Shown here piece by piece: positions 27,755 to 36,271 of a stretch of DNA of 64,000 nt. The notes beneath the pieces were generated by a model, which was not told where the DNA came from, did no database searches, and saw nothing but the letters and a program-made list of their open reading frames with translations. How positions within the stretch are numbered: position 1 is the stretch's first letter; every line of letters starts with the position of its first letter. A program made the translations under genes and the position numbers. The DNA comes from Mesorhizobium japonicum MAFF 303099 (lineage in GTDB: Bacteria; Pseudomonadota; Alphaproteobacteria; Rhizobiales; Rhizobiaceae). The stretch spans positions 62,001 to 126,000 of the forward strand of contig NC_002682.1 of NCBI RefSeq assembly GCF_000009625.1. Direction: 5' to 3'.

Positions 27755-28564
27755 ATGGCCGTTCGTTCCTATTGGAAAGGATATCTGAAGCTCTCGTTGG
27801 TCACTTGCCCGGTGCAGATGATGCCGGCAACGTCGGAGAGCGAAAAGGTCCGCTTTCATACGCTCAACCGCGAGACGAACAACCGCGTGGTCAGCCACTA
27901 CGTCGATGCCGTCACGGGCAAGGAAGTCAAGGAGGAAGACGAGGTCAAGGGGTATCAGCGTGGAGAGAGCGATTACATCATTCTCGAAGACGAGGAACTG
28001 GAGGACGTCGCCCTGGACAGCACCAGGACCATCGATATCGATGTGTTCTCGCCGCGCGATTCCATCGAATGGATCTGGCTCGACACGCCCTATTACCTGT
28101 CGCCGAACGATCCGGTCGGCCAGGAGGCCTTCTCGGTCATCCGCGACGCCATGGCAGCAGAAGACATGGTCGGTATCTCCAGGCTGGTGATCTCGCGGCG
28201 CGAGCGCGCGGTGATGCTGGAACCGCGCGGCAAGGGCATCGTATTATGGACCCTGCGCTATGGCGACGAGGTCAGGGACGAGGACGCCTATTTCGAGGGG
28301 ATCGACGCGGACAAATCCGATCCCGAGATGATGCCCCTCATCCAGCAATTCATCAAGAAGCAGACCCGCCATTGGGACAGCAAACTCGTCTCCGACCCTG
28401 TGCAGGACAAGCTGCTGGACATCATCGAGGCTAAGCGGAAAAAGACAAAGCGACCGGCCAAGGCGAAGGCCTCCGGGCCGACGGCGACGCCAAACAACGT
28501 CATCAATATCATGGACGCCCTGCGCAAGTCCGTCGAAGCGCAGAACAGTCCCGGCAAGCGCTAG
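27755..28564 (+). CDS. ku: non-homologous end-joining protein Ku (second copy)
   Basis: A second Ku paralogue of 269 residues (MAVRSYWKGYLKLSLVTCPV; FHTLNRETNNRVVSHYVDA; EVKGYQRGESDYIILEDEE; YYLSPNDPVGQEAFSVIRDA). It is clearly diverged from the first copy, so the two may form a heterodimer, as is known for paired Ku genes in rhizobia. The tail is Lys-rich and ends in a short helix (NNVINIMDALRKSVEAQ). GGAG lies upstream of the ATG. It converges on ligD, which is on the other strand. Confidence 0.94.
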   Translation: MAVRSYWKGYLKLSLVTCPVQMMPATSESEKVRFHTLNRETNNRVVSHYVDAVTGKEVKEEDEVKGYQRGESDYIILEDEELEDVALDSTRTIDIDVFSPRDSIEWIWLDTPYYLSPNDPVGQEAFSVIRDAMAAEDMVGISRLVISRRERAVMLEPRGKGIVLWTLRYGDEVRDEDAYFEGIDADKSDPEMMPLIQQFIKKQTRHWDSKLVSDPVQDKLLDIIEAKRKKTKRPAKAKASGPTATPNNVINIMDALRKSVEAQNSPGKR

Positions 28565-28697
28565 ACGTCGGGATAGAGCCATTTCAAGGGACTGGCTGGC
28601 CTGTCATCTCGTAGACCATGTCCGGGAGCTAGGGGGTGATGTCCTGCAATCTCACATTCTCGGTGACTTCGTATGGTTGGAAACGCCCCGTCGCGCG

Positions 28698-31349
28698 TCA
28701 GGCCGCCCGCCGCATCGATCTTGCCAGTCGCTTGATGGATGCTTCCAGGAGGCGATGGCCATCGCCATAGTCCTTCCAGGCCGTGCTCTTTGCCAGCAGC
28801 CCGGGCACGGTGCGCAGGGTGAAGCGCTTCGGATCGAGATCGGTTTTGACCTGTGCCCAGGTGAGCGGCATGGAGACTGTCGCGCCGGGCCTGGCCCGCG
28901 GCGACAGCGGAGCCACGGCGGTCGCCATGCGATCGTTGCGCAGATAGTCGAGGAAGATGCGGCCGATGCGCTGGTTCTTCGCCATCTTGGTCAGGTAGAG
29001 GGCGGGATTGTCCCGCGCCATCTGCAGGCAGACATCATGAGCAAACCCTTTTGCCTCTGGCCAGGTGAGCTTGCTGCGCTTGGTGACCGCTAAGGGCGTG
29101 ACGACGTGCAGCCCTTTGCCGCCAGTCGTCTTGCAGAAGCTGACGAGCCCAAGATCGTCGAGGCGCGCGCGCATTTCCTTAGCCGCCTCGACAACCGTTT
29201 TGAACGGGACGTCGGGACCTGGATCAAGATCGAAGACGAGCCGGCCCGGCACCTCGGGCTGCTGTGGCTCGCAATTCCAGGGATGCAATTCCAGCGCACC
29301 GATCTGGGCGACGGCGGCGAGACCCTCCACACGGTCGATCTGTAGGTAGGGCTTCTTGTCGCCGAACACCTCCACCAGTTCAAGAAGATTTGACGTTCCC
29401 GGCATCGCATGACGCTGGAAGAACTGCTCGCCGCCGAATCCATCCGGCGCGCGGATGATTGAGCAGGGCCGCCCGCGGATGTGCTCGATCAGCCAGGGAC
29501 CGACAGCTTCGTAATAGCGGGCGAGATCTTCCTTGGTTACGGGGATGCCATCATTGGCATCCGGCCACAGCGGCTTGTCCGGATTCGAGATCAGCACACC
29601 CATGACATCGACCTTGCCGCGGCTGCGGGAAGGCTTGGCTGCTGCGGTCGGCTCCCGCGGCTGGGGCACCTTGGTCTTTTCCGGCGAGGCAGGCTTATCG
29701 GCTTCGACCTCCTCGGCCGGTTTGTCCTCACGCAAGCCTTTGAAGGCGGCTTGGCGCACGAGCCCGTCGGACGTCCAGCCGGCGAATTCGATCTCGGCCA
29801 CCAGTTCCGGCTTCAGCCAGACAACGCCGGGTTCGTTCTTTGGCGCGCCGATGCCGGTGAAAGGTGATTTCCGGGTCGCGGCAGCTTTCAACTTCGGCAG
29901 CAGGTCCCTGACCTTGGCTGCGCCATAGCCTGTGCCCACGCGCCCGACATAGACGAAGTGATCGCCGCGATAGACGCCGACCAGAAGCGACCGGAATTTG
30001 CCATTCGTTGTGGCATAGGCGCCGATGACGACCTCGTGGCCTGCGCGACATTTTGACTTCGCCCACGTCTCGGTACGGCCGGAAACGTAGGGCGCATCGG
30101 CGCGCTTCGAAACGATGCCTTCCAAGGACAGCCGGCAGGCCGAGCGAAGCACTGCCTCGCCGCCAGTTTCGAAATGCTCAACGAAGCGGATGCGATCGTC
30201 CTCACCCGTGTCGGTCAGAAACTGACGCAATCGCGCCTTGCGCTTACTCAATGGCAAGACACGCAAATCCTCAGCGCCTTCGAACAGCAGGTCGAAGGCG
30301 AAGTAGACAAGCGCATCGGTCTTGCCCTCGGCCAGCGCTGCCTGGAGGGCGGCGAAATCCGGGGCGCCGTTTTCGTCAAGCGCGCAGATCTCGCCGTCGA
30401 TGATCGCATCGGGCAGATTGCCGGCGGCTCGGGCAATGGCGCGATATCTGGCGGTCCAGTCGAGACCCTTGCGGGTCTGCAAGATAGCTTCGCCGCCCAG
30501 GACGCGCATCTGGATGCGATAGCCGTCGAACTTGATCTCGTGCAGCCATCCGCTCTCAGAGGGCGGCCGCGCCAGCGTCTGGCAGAGCTGTGGGGCAATG
30601 AAGTCGGGAAGATCGGCGGCAGTGACAGTCCCGTGCTTCTTCCTTTTTGCGCGAATGTTTGTTTTCCGTTCCTGCGCCGCCAAGCCTGTACGACTGTCCC
30701 ACACCGCATCTGCCTCGGCCTTGCCGCCTTGCAGCATGAAGGGTTTCGGGCTGCGGCCCTTGCCGGCAGCAATTGCCTCCATCTTGCGTCCGGATGCGAC
30801 AGAGGTGTCATTCTTGTCGAGGATTGCAGCCCCGTTTGTCTCGACGGCATATTCGTCGCGATGTTTGATCAGCAGCCAGTTGGTGCGCTTGCCGCGTTCG
30901 CGGTCGTTGGCCATCCTCACCAGCACGAAACTGCCATGCAGCCGCTCCCCTTCGAGCGTGAATTTGAAATCGCCCTTGGCCAGCGCCTGCTCGGGGCTGT
31001 TCTTTCCCTCGGGCTCCCAATAGCCGCGGTCCCACAGCATGACCGTGCCGCCGCCATACTGGCCTTTTGGAATCGTCCCTTCGAAATCCCCGTAGTCGAG
31101 CGGATGATCTTCCACCTCGACCGCGAGCCTCTTGTCATGAGGATCGAGAGAGGGACCGCGCGTCACGGCCCAGGATTTGAAAACGCCGCCGAGCTCAAGT
31201 CGCAGATCGTAATGCAGCCGCGTCGCGTCATGTTTCTGAATGACGAAACGACGGCGGTTGGATGGCTTGACCGACCCTTGACCGCTCGGCTCCTGCGTCT
31301 TCTTGAAATCGCGCTTGGCCTTGTATGTTGTTAGCTTGTCGCTCGCCAT
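28698..31349 (-). CDS. ligD: multifunctional DNA ligase D (phosphoesterase, ligase, polymerase)
   Basis: LigD repairs double-strand breaks with Ku by trimming, filling and sealing ends. The 883-residue protein has the domain order usual for Rhizobiales: 3'-phosphoesterase about 36-165 ([38 protein letters not shown]); ATP-dependent ligase about 250-555 with nucleophile Lys273 in EIKFDGYR; a Lys/Pro linker; and the AEP-type polymerase about 590-870 ([20 protein letters not shown], metal site in [23 protein letters not shown]). Start 31349 has GAGG upstream. All catalytic landmarks looked for are present. Confidence 0.95.
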   Translation of the reverse strand: MASDKLTTYKAKRDFKKTQEPSGQGSVKPSNRRRFVIQKHDATRLHYDLRLELGGVFKSWAVTRGPSLDPHDKRLAVEVEDHPLDYGDFEGTIPKGQYGGGTVMLWDRGYWEPEGKNSPEQALAKGDFKFTLEGERLHGSFVLVRMANDRERGKRTNWLLIKHRDEYAVETNGAAILDKNDTSVASGRKMEAIAAGKGRSPKPFMLQGGKAEADAVWDSRTGLAAQERKTNIRAKRKKHGTVTAADLPDFIAPQLCQTLARPPSESGWLHEIKFDGYRIQMRVLGGEAILQTRKGLDWTARYRAIARAAGNLPDAIIDGEICALDENGAPDFAALQAALAEGKTDALVYFAFDLLFEGAEDLRVLPLSKRKARLRQFLTDTGEDDRIRFVEHFETGGEAVLRSACRLSLEGIVSKRADAPYVSGRTETWAKSKCRAGHEVVIGAYATTNGKFRSLLVGVYRGDHFVYVGRVGTGYGAAKVRDLLPKLKAAATRKSPFTGIGAPKNEPGVVWLKPELVAEIEFAGWTSDGLVRQAAFKGLREDKPAEEVEADKPASPEKTKVPQPREPTAAAKPSRSRGKVDVMGVLISNPDKPLWPDANDGIPVTKEDLARYYEAVGPWLIEHIRGRPCSIIRAPDGFGGEQFFQRHAMPGTSNLLELVEVFGDKKPYLQIDRVEGLAAVAQIGALELHPWNCEPQQPEVPGRLVFDLDPGPDVPFKTVVEAAKEMRARLDDLGLVSFCKTTGGKGLHVVTPLAVTKRSKLTWPEAKGFAHDVCLQMARDNPALYLTKMAKNQRIGRIFLDYLRNDRMATAVAPLSPRARPGATVSMPLTWAQVKTDLDPKRFTLRTVPGLLAKSTAWKDYGDGHRLLEASIKRLARSMRRAA

Positions 31350-31654
31350 TCGATGCCCTCGGACCACGGACCACATCGGCCTACAGGCAGGAATGTTCGG
31401 AGTGGCGACATGTTCCCCCGAGGGGCTGGCACGCCCGCGCTGGCGTCATGCCAGCGCGGACTCGGGATAAGCAAAGGCACCGCCACCGCCAGTTCTGGCC
31501 GGAACGGCTGCAAAGACAGGACAAGGCGGCGGGTCGTCATCGTCATCGCGCCGACGATGGCGCACGATGCGCGCTCAATGTGGGAAGGACAGCCGTGCGC
31601 GACGCTGCGCCGGCGACTGTCCCGGTGTTTGCTGGCTGGTGCTTGCGCAGATGT

Positions 31655-31894
31655 CCGCATCCCGCCTTGAGCGCCTGGAGAATCTCATCCACTTCGATGC
31701 GGGAGCCGTCTTCCAGCTGACGCAACGAGGCCGGCCAGGAACCGCGCGGGCGTCGGATGCCCAGGAAGCCAGCAGCGCCCGCTTCTCCGCACGGCTCATT
31801 GCCGGATCGTTGAGGATTTCATCGGGCTGCTGGAATAGCGGAGATCGATCTGCGTCCCGAGACTTGTGTCTGGAAAGCCAATAAAGCCTGTCAT
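31655..31894 (-). pseudogene. small conserved protein broken by two frameshifts
   Basis: Three frames must be joined to read MTGFIGFPDTSLGTQIDL (from the ATG at 31894), then FQQPDEILNDPAMSRAEKRA followed by LLASWASDA, then LRQLEDGSRIEVDEILQALK. Together these give a roughly 80-residue protein of a kind common in rhizobia next to general-stress genes (hallmark: AEKRA-LASWASDA, then a DG-x-VDEI-ALK helix). Function unknown. As written it cannot be translated in full. Confidence 0.55.
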
Positions 31895-31914
31895 CTCCGT
31901 TTCTCCGCAATCCG

Positions 31915-31940
31915 TGCCTCCCGGACCCTGCCGGGAGGCA
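31915..31940 (-). terminator. strong hairpin downstream of hsp20
   Basis: A perfect 10-bp inverted repeat, TGCCTCCCGG/CCGGGAGGCA, with a 6-base loop lies 28 bases past the hsp20 stop codon. There is no T-run on the minus strand after it, so it may be an mRNA-stabilising or Rho-assisted terminator. Confidence 0.45.
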
Positions 31941-31968
31941 AATCGCAGCTTTGAGGTTCGCGTGGAAT

Positions 31969-32457
31969 TCAGGCGGCGCTGCGCTGCCGATCCGTATCCT
32001 GGCTGATGTGCTTGCTCTTCGCCGTCTCGTCCCCTGACGCGGCGCTGCCGGTCGAGCCGATGGCAATGCGGCGAGGCTTGAGCTCCTCAGGAATCTCGCG
32101 CACCAGGTCAACCGAAAGCAGGCCATTCTCGAGCGTGGCGCGTGCTACCTTGACATGATCGGCCAGCTTAAAAGCCTGCCTGAAATTGCCGATGGCCAAT
32201 CCCTGGTGGAGAATCTGGCGGTTGCCCTCCTCCGGCTTTTTCTGGCCGGTGACAATCAGCTCGGGGCCGTGCTGGGTGAGCTCGACTTCGTCCGTACTGA
32301 ACCCGGCGATCGCCATCGTAATGCGGTAGTCGTCGGGGCCGAGCTTTTCGATGTTGTAGGGCGGCCACTCCGACCGCACGCCATTGTCGAGCATGTCGAA
32401 GAGACGGTCGAAGCCGACCGTCGAGCGGTAGAGAGGGGTATAATCGAAGCTTCTCAT
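31969..32457 (-). CDS. small heat-shock protein Hsp20 (IbpA-like)
   Basis: An alpha-crystallin family holdase that keeps denatured proteins soluble. The 162-residue product has the bacterial class A beginning MRSFDYTPLYRSTVGFDRLF, the alpha-crystallin core about 36-125 (YNIEKLGPDDYRITMAIAGF, ARATLENGLLSVDLVRE with the GLL/LxV signature) and a C-terminal PRRIAIG anchor followed by a polar tail. The ATG at 32457 was chosen because GGAGG lies 8 bases upstream; another ATG 6 bases earlier is too close to it. The leader contains a ROSE-like thermometer and an RpoH promoter. Confidence 0.93.
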   Translation of the reverse strand: MRSFDYTPLYRSTVGFDRLFDMLDNGVRSEWPPYNIEKLGPDDYRITMAIAGFSTDEVELTQHGPELIVTGQKKPEEGNRQILHQGLAIGNFRQAFKLADHVKVARATLENGLLSVDLVREIPEELKPRRIAIGSTGSAASGDETAKSKHISQDTDRQRSAA

Positions 32458-32545
32458 AGCCATATCCTCCGTAAAGCAACATGGGTTACAAGCAGCGTCG
32501 CAGCGTCTCTGCGACGCCCAATCTGTCGGGCCGAAGCCCCGACGC
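32458..32545 (-). promoter_or_regulatory. ROSE-like RNA thermometer in the hsp20 leader
   Basis: The predicted leader folds into two strong hairpins (stem 32543-32538 with 32530-32525, and a perfect 9-bp stem 32517-32509 with 32503-32495, loop 5) followed by a weak hairpin in which TTGCT pairs with the ribosome-binding site GGAGGAT, leaving an unpaired or G-G opposed G. That layout, with the (T/C)TGCT element facing the Shine-Dalgarno sequence in the last hairpin, is the hallmark of ROSE elements, which melt at heat-shock temperature and are common before rhizobial hsp20 genes. Confidence 0.75.
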
Positions 32546-32551
32546 AGAACG

Positions 32552-32582
32552 ATTTGGGAAAACCCGAAATCCGGTTCAAGAG
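32552..32582 (-). promoter_or_regulatory. RpoH (sigma32) promoter of hsp20
   Basis: On the minus strand CTCTTGAA (32582-32575) and CCAAAT (32557-32552) are exactly 17 bases apart, matching the alphaproteobacterial RpoH consensus CNCTTGAA-N17-CCANAT. The start site would be near 32545, giving a leader of about 88 bases. Confidence 0.75.
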
Positions 32583-32903
32583 GGCAGATTCTATTTTTTT
32601 GATCGACATCCCGGATGCATGATTTCCGTCCCCTGCGACGGCAAATATGCTCGGCCCTGCCCCCATCGCGCTTACCAAACAAATGCGAAATAGGTAGACG
32701 GCCCGAGGGTCCCGGAAGCGGTCACGGGCCCGGAAGTGGAATAGCTCAAGCCCGGTTTCAAGGCGCGTGTGCGCTAGCTCCGAGGCGAAAACAGGCGGCG
32801 CGATGCGTCCGTGCAGATGTCCATGAGACAGACGACAATAAAGCGGCGGTGAAAGAAACCAGAGGGTCTTGACCCCTTCCCGCGACAAGCTACCTCTATC
32901 TCT
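32583..32903. other. intergenic region between divergent hsp20 and receiver genes
   Basis: About 320 bases with no supported gene. The hsp20 promoter abuts its left edge. Confidence 0.5.
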
Positions 32904-33017
32904 ATGATACCGGCGCCCCTTGTGCTTGTACTTGAAGACGAAGAGTTGATCAGTTGGGACCTGGAGGTCTCGCTGGCGGAAGTCGGATATCTCGTCGCAA
33001 CAGCGAGATCATGCGCC
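32904..33017 (+). pseudogene. 5' part of a single-domain response regulator, split by an inversion
   Basis: The ORF starts MIPAPLVLVLEDEELISWDL and continues EVSLAEVGYLVATARSCA, a standard receiver N-terminus with the acidic pair ED. The following residues (CRLGGHH...) no longer fit. The missing C-terminal part of the same protein is on the opposite strand at 34078-34350, starting ACAQAADLLATRRPDVAVLD. Joining the two at TGC/T-GCC-CAA is in frame and gives a receiver of about 125 residues with the phospho-acceptor in VAVLDVLLSDG. Confidence 0.75.
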
Positions 33018-33159
33018 TGCCGCTTGGGCGGTCACCACGCAGCTTGGACAAATCACGCCGTACATGGATTGCCGGCAGAATTTTCCGTGGACGGTTGCTA
33101 TTTGTGCCGCGCTTCTAGCGGCTTCCATCGCTGGTGTCGATCCTGACCGACCTCGGTGA
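33013..33159 (+). pseudogene. 3' part of a small membrane-protein ORF of the cox operon, displaced by the inversion
   Basis: The frame APAAWAVTTQLGQITPYMD, then NFPWTVAICAALLAASIAGV and PDRPR, ends at a TGA (33157-33159). It has one predicted membrane helix. Its start codon is not here; if the segment is inverted back, ATG-AAG-CAT at 34361-34353 joins it in frame, and that ATG overlaps the coxA stop codon (ATGA). It would then be a 51-residue protein. No family is recognised. Confidence 0.5.
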
Positions 33160-33310
33160 GACTGTCGTGCTGACCAGCCTGATGTTCACGCGCCATGGCG
33201 ACAATGCACGGCGGTTTGGCGATGTGGCCGACAATGCGATGTACTGGAACTTTGTGGTGCTGACGTGGTTGCCGATGTACGTGTGCCTTTATTGGGTTCC
33301 ACGACTTTGA
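33131..33310 (+). pseudogene. 3' remnant of cytochrome c oxidase subunit III
   Basis: The frame SILTDLGETVVLTSLMF, then RFGDVADNAMYWNFVVLTWL and PMYVCLYWVPRL before a stop, matches the C-terminal end of subunit III (CoxC/CtaE) of caa3-type oxidases, including the D-x-E/A-NA-YW-FV-L-WLP-Y motif. The first three quarters of the protein are absent. It lies inside the inverted segment; reversing that segment would place it downstream of coxA in the same orientation, the usual order. Confidence 0.65.
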
Positions 33311-33449
33311 CCAGACGATGGTTGCGATATTCGGGATTGGTCGTGCCTGTGTGGGCCTTAGTATCGGGCGACGTTCAGAAAGCGGCGGAGCGTCGAGTTC
33401 CACCGTGCTGTAGCGCGCAAATTCGTTTGGCACCTCCGCGCAACTTCAT

Positions 33450-34034
33450 TTGGCACTCAATCGTGCGATGGCCATAATCACTTCGCCAGACAATTGCCCA
33501 CCAGAACAGTATCGCCGTCGCGAAGAAGCTCAGATGCTGGAGGCGGTGCAGGGACGTGTCGGTCACGGCGGCGTCGAACAGGACGGGCACGTGCCAGGCC
33601 CAGATGGCGACGCCGTGAATGATGGTCGCGTTGGTGGCGCCAGTACACCAGTCCCATGCCCTGCGGACAACGGCCATACGCATCACCAAGCCAGCGGCGT
33701 GACGTGTTCTCCCGGGCAATCCCCAAAGCAGAAGACCCACCGGCCGCGCCAGCACGATCAAGGGGGCCGCCACGGCCATGACAATCTCGTGCTCGATCAT
33801 ATGGAAGGTAAAGAGGTGTTCGCCAAGCCAATGAAGCGGCGAAAGCAGCGCACCTGCCAACGCCAGCATGCCGGCGCAGTACGGCAAGACCCGGATCGAC
33901 ATGATGCCCGGTCTCCTGATCCGCCAGGTCAACCTTATGACACCCACGCCGTACAGTATGGCAAGTACAGCAAGCGGCACGACGACCCACGGGTCAAACG
34001 TCCAAGGGTATGTCGAACCGTGTGTCTCGTTCCC
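33450..34034 (-). pseudogene. ctaG: CtaG-family (caa3_CtaG) membrane protein, truncated at both ends
   Basis: Caa3-type CtaG proteins assist assembly of caa3 oxidases. The frame YPWTFDPWVVVPLAVLAILY, then HMIEHEIVMAVAAPLIVLA, and FWWAIVWRSDYGH shows about five of the usual seven membrane helices. Upstream a stop codon occurs before any suitable start, so the signal and start region is lost or frameshifted, and downstream the last helices are missing after WRSDYG. It lies within the inverted segment. Some function is not excluded through a GTG start at 33980. Confidence 0.65.
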
Positions 34035-34077
34035 ATGCGGTCAAGATAGCCCTCCCTTGGCTAACTGACCTATGAAA

Positions 34078-34350
34078 TTATCGCTCGCTTAAATTGTTCC
34101 CTCGTTGGTCCCCGGCGGCCAATTTCGTGACCGCACCGACGATATCGAGAATCCCCGCTGGCTTGGCTAGGAACGTACCCGATCGGAAAGCGTCGTCGAC
34201 CTCTGTCCGTGCCAAAGCCGAATGCACAACGAAGGGAACGTCATCTGCATGAAGTTTCTTCGCTACATCGACGCATTGGCCGTCGCTAAGGAGTACGTCC
34301 AGAACTGCGACATCCGGCCGACGAGTAGCTAGCAAATCAGCGGCTTGGGC
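34078..34350 (-). pseudogene. 3' part of a single-domain response regulator, split by an inversion
   Basis: The sequence AQAADLLATRRPDVAVLDVL, then FVVHSALARTE and GTFLAKPAG, is the second half of a receiver domain, with phospho-acceptor Asp in VAVLDVLL, the Ser switch residue in VVHSA, and the Lys in LAKPA. The start is missing; upstream the frame runs into the coxA end. The matching N-terminal half is on the plus strand at 32904-33017. Confidence 0.75.
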
Positions 34351-34357
34351 ACATGCT

Positions 34358-36271
34358 TCATGACTCATCCTCCGGGTCGCCCTTTGGCCAGAACCAGCCA
34401 ATGAGTGCGACTGCAATCGGTATGGAGCCCCAGACCACGGCCCATGGGGTAAAGATCGACCAAATCAGCATTGCTGACGTAGCGAGCGCCGCCAGGAGCG
34501 GCCAAATCGAATTCCCGACCGATGATTCACGCGCTTCCGCACGCGCTTCCACGACACTGGTGATAAGCAGTTCGCGCCGGTCCGTGTGCAGACCCTCGAC
34601 GGTACCAAGTGGGTCCGATCTGTCCGACAAGGGCTCTAGGCTTTCGACGACAGGCAGCCGCGCGAAATTATAGGACGGCGGTGGCGAAGACGTCGCCCAC
34701 TCCAGCGTCGAGGCCCCCCACGGATTGGCTGGTGCGATGGGACCTGATCTGGCGCTGCGTATGGCGTCGATGAAGAACAGCAGGAAACCGGCGGCCAGAA
34801 CGATCCCGCTGAGACTGATGAACATGTTCAGGCCGGACCACGGCATCTCCGGCTGATAGGTGTAGATGCGCCGCGGCATGCCTTGCAGGCCGAGAATGTG
34901 CATGGGGAAGAAAGTCAGATTGAAACCCGAGAAGATGAGGCCAAACGACCAGCGGCCAAGCGTCTCGCTCATCATTCGGCCCGTCAGTTTCGGAAACCAG
35001 TAATAGATCGCGCCCAGCAGGGGAAACACGGCGCCACCGACCAGGACGTAGTGGAAATGCGCGACGACGAAATAGGTGTCGTGAACCTGGGTATCGAACG
35101 GAACCGATGCCACCATCACACCGGTCAGCCCACCAATGACGAACACGACGATGAACCCGATGACGAACAAAAACGGCGTCTTGAAGATTGGCCGTCCGGC
35201 CCAGATCGTCGCCAGCCAGCAGAAGATTTGCAGGCCTGCGGGAACGGCGATCGCCATGCTTGAGGCGGTGAAGAAGCTTTCGCCCAGCCGCGGGAGGCCG
35301 GCCACGAACATATGATGCACCCACAGCCCGAAGGCGAGAACGCCCGTCGCGATCAAGGCCATCACCATGGCCAGATAGCCGAACACCGGACGCTGTGTGA
35401 ATGTGGCGACGATGCTCGAGACCATGCCCACCGCCGGCAGGAAGATGATATAGACCTCAGGGTGGCCGAAGAACCAGAACAGATGCTGCCACAGCAGCAC
35501 GTCACCGCCTTCGGCCGGGTTGAAGAAATGCGTCCCCACGAGCCGATCGAGGATCAGGCTGGTGCTGGCGATCATGATCGCCGGCATGGCGAGGATGACC
35601 AGGAAGGACGTGACCAGCATCGACCAGACGAACAGCGGAATCCTGTCCAGTGACATTCCCGGGGCGCGTTGCTTGAATACGGTGACGACGATTTCGACGG
35701 CGATGGCGAGAGCGGAAACCTCGGTAAAGGTGATCATCTGGGCCCATATGTCGGCCCGCTTCCCGGCTGCATATTGAGGCCCCGACAGCGGTACGTAGGC
35801 GAACCATCCAATGTCCGGACCGGTATCGACGGCGAAGGCGATCCACAACAGCAGGCCGCCGGCAAGGTACATCCAGTAGGAGAACGCGTTGAGGCGCGGG
35901 AATGCGATGTGTCGGGTCCCCACCATCAAGGGCACGAGGTAGATCGCCATCGCCTGCATGACCGGCACGGCGAACAGGAACATCATGTTCGAGCCGTGCA
36001 TGGTGAAAATCTGGTTGTAGCGATCGGGCCCGATGAACCGGGCTTCGGGTTGCGCCAGCTGCAGCCGCATCAGCAAAGCCAGCACTCCGCCAAGTGCCAG
36101 GAAGACAAACGCCGTGACGGTGTATCGGCGGCCGATAATCTTATGATCGACCGTCGACAGGGCACCCCACAGGCCAGGGGGTGTTGACCAGGTCGCGGCA
36201 AGTCGACGATCGAGTTCGCCGGCTTCCATCCCGGTGTCCCGAACCCCTTCGCGATCCGCTGCTGCACTCAT
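34358..36271 (-). CDS. coxA: cytochrome c oxidase subunit I (heme-copper oxidase)
   Basis: The catalytic subunit that reduces O2 and pumps protons. The 637-residue protein has twelve core helices with the low-spin heme ligand in TMHGSNMMFLF, the CuB/cross-link motif FGHPEVYIIFLPA, the His pair in LWVHHMF, and the heme ligands in DTYFVVAHFHYVLVG. After the core there is a long C-terminal extension with two more predicted helices (SIWPLLAALATSAMLIWSIF and VVWGSIPIAVALIGWFWP), as in caa3-type enzymes. It overlaps coxB by 4 bases at its start, and its TGA overlaps an ATG (ATGA) whose gene was disconnected by the inversion. Confidence 0.95.
   Translation of the reverse strand: MSAAADREGVRDTGMEAGELDRRLAATWSTPPGLWGALSTVDHKIIGRRYTVTAFVFLALGGVLALLMRLQLAQPEARFIGPDRYNQIFTMHGSNMMFLFAVPVMQAMAIYLVPLMVGTRHIAFPRLNAFSYWMYLAGGLLLWIAFAVDTGPDIGWFAYVPLSGPQYAAGKRADIWAQMITFTEVSALAIAVEIVVTVFKQRAPGMSLDRIPLFVWSMLVTSFLVILAMPAIMIASTSLILDRLVGTHFFNPAEGGDVLLWQHLFWFFGHPEVYIIFLPAVGMVSSIVATFTQRPVFGYLAMVMALIATGVLAFGLWVHHMFVAGLPRLGESFFTASSMAIAVPAGLQIFCWLATIWAGRPIFKTPFLFVIGFIVVFVIGGLTGVMVASVPFDTQVHDTYFVVAHFHYVLVGGAVFPLLGAIYYWFPKLTGRMMSETLGRWSFGLIFSGFNLTFFPMHILGLQGMPRRIYTYQPEMPWSGLNMFISLSGIVLAAGFLLFFIDAIRSARSGPIAPANPWGASTLEWATSSPPPSYNFARLPVVESLEPLSDRSDPLGTVEGLHTDRRELLITSVVEARAEARESSVGNSIWPLLAALATSAMLIWSIFTPWAVVWGSIPIAVALIGWFWPKGDPEDES

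Noticed and set aside
26795..27898. A 367-codon open frame on the minus strand
   Set aside because: Antisense to the first Ku gene; composition (many His, Arg and Gln) is that of a shadow frame.
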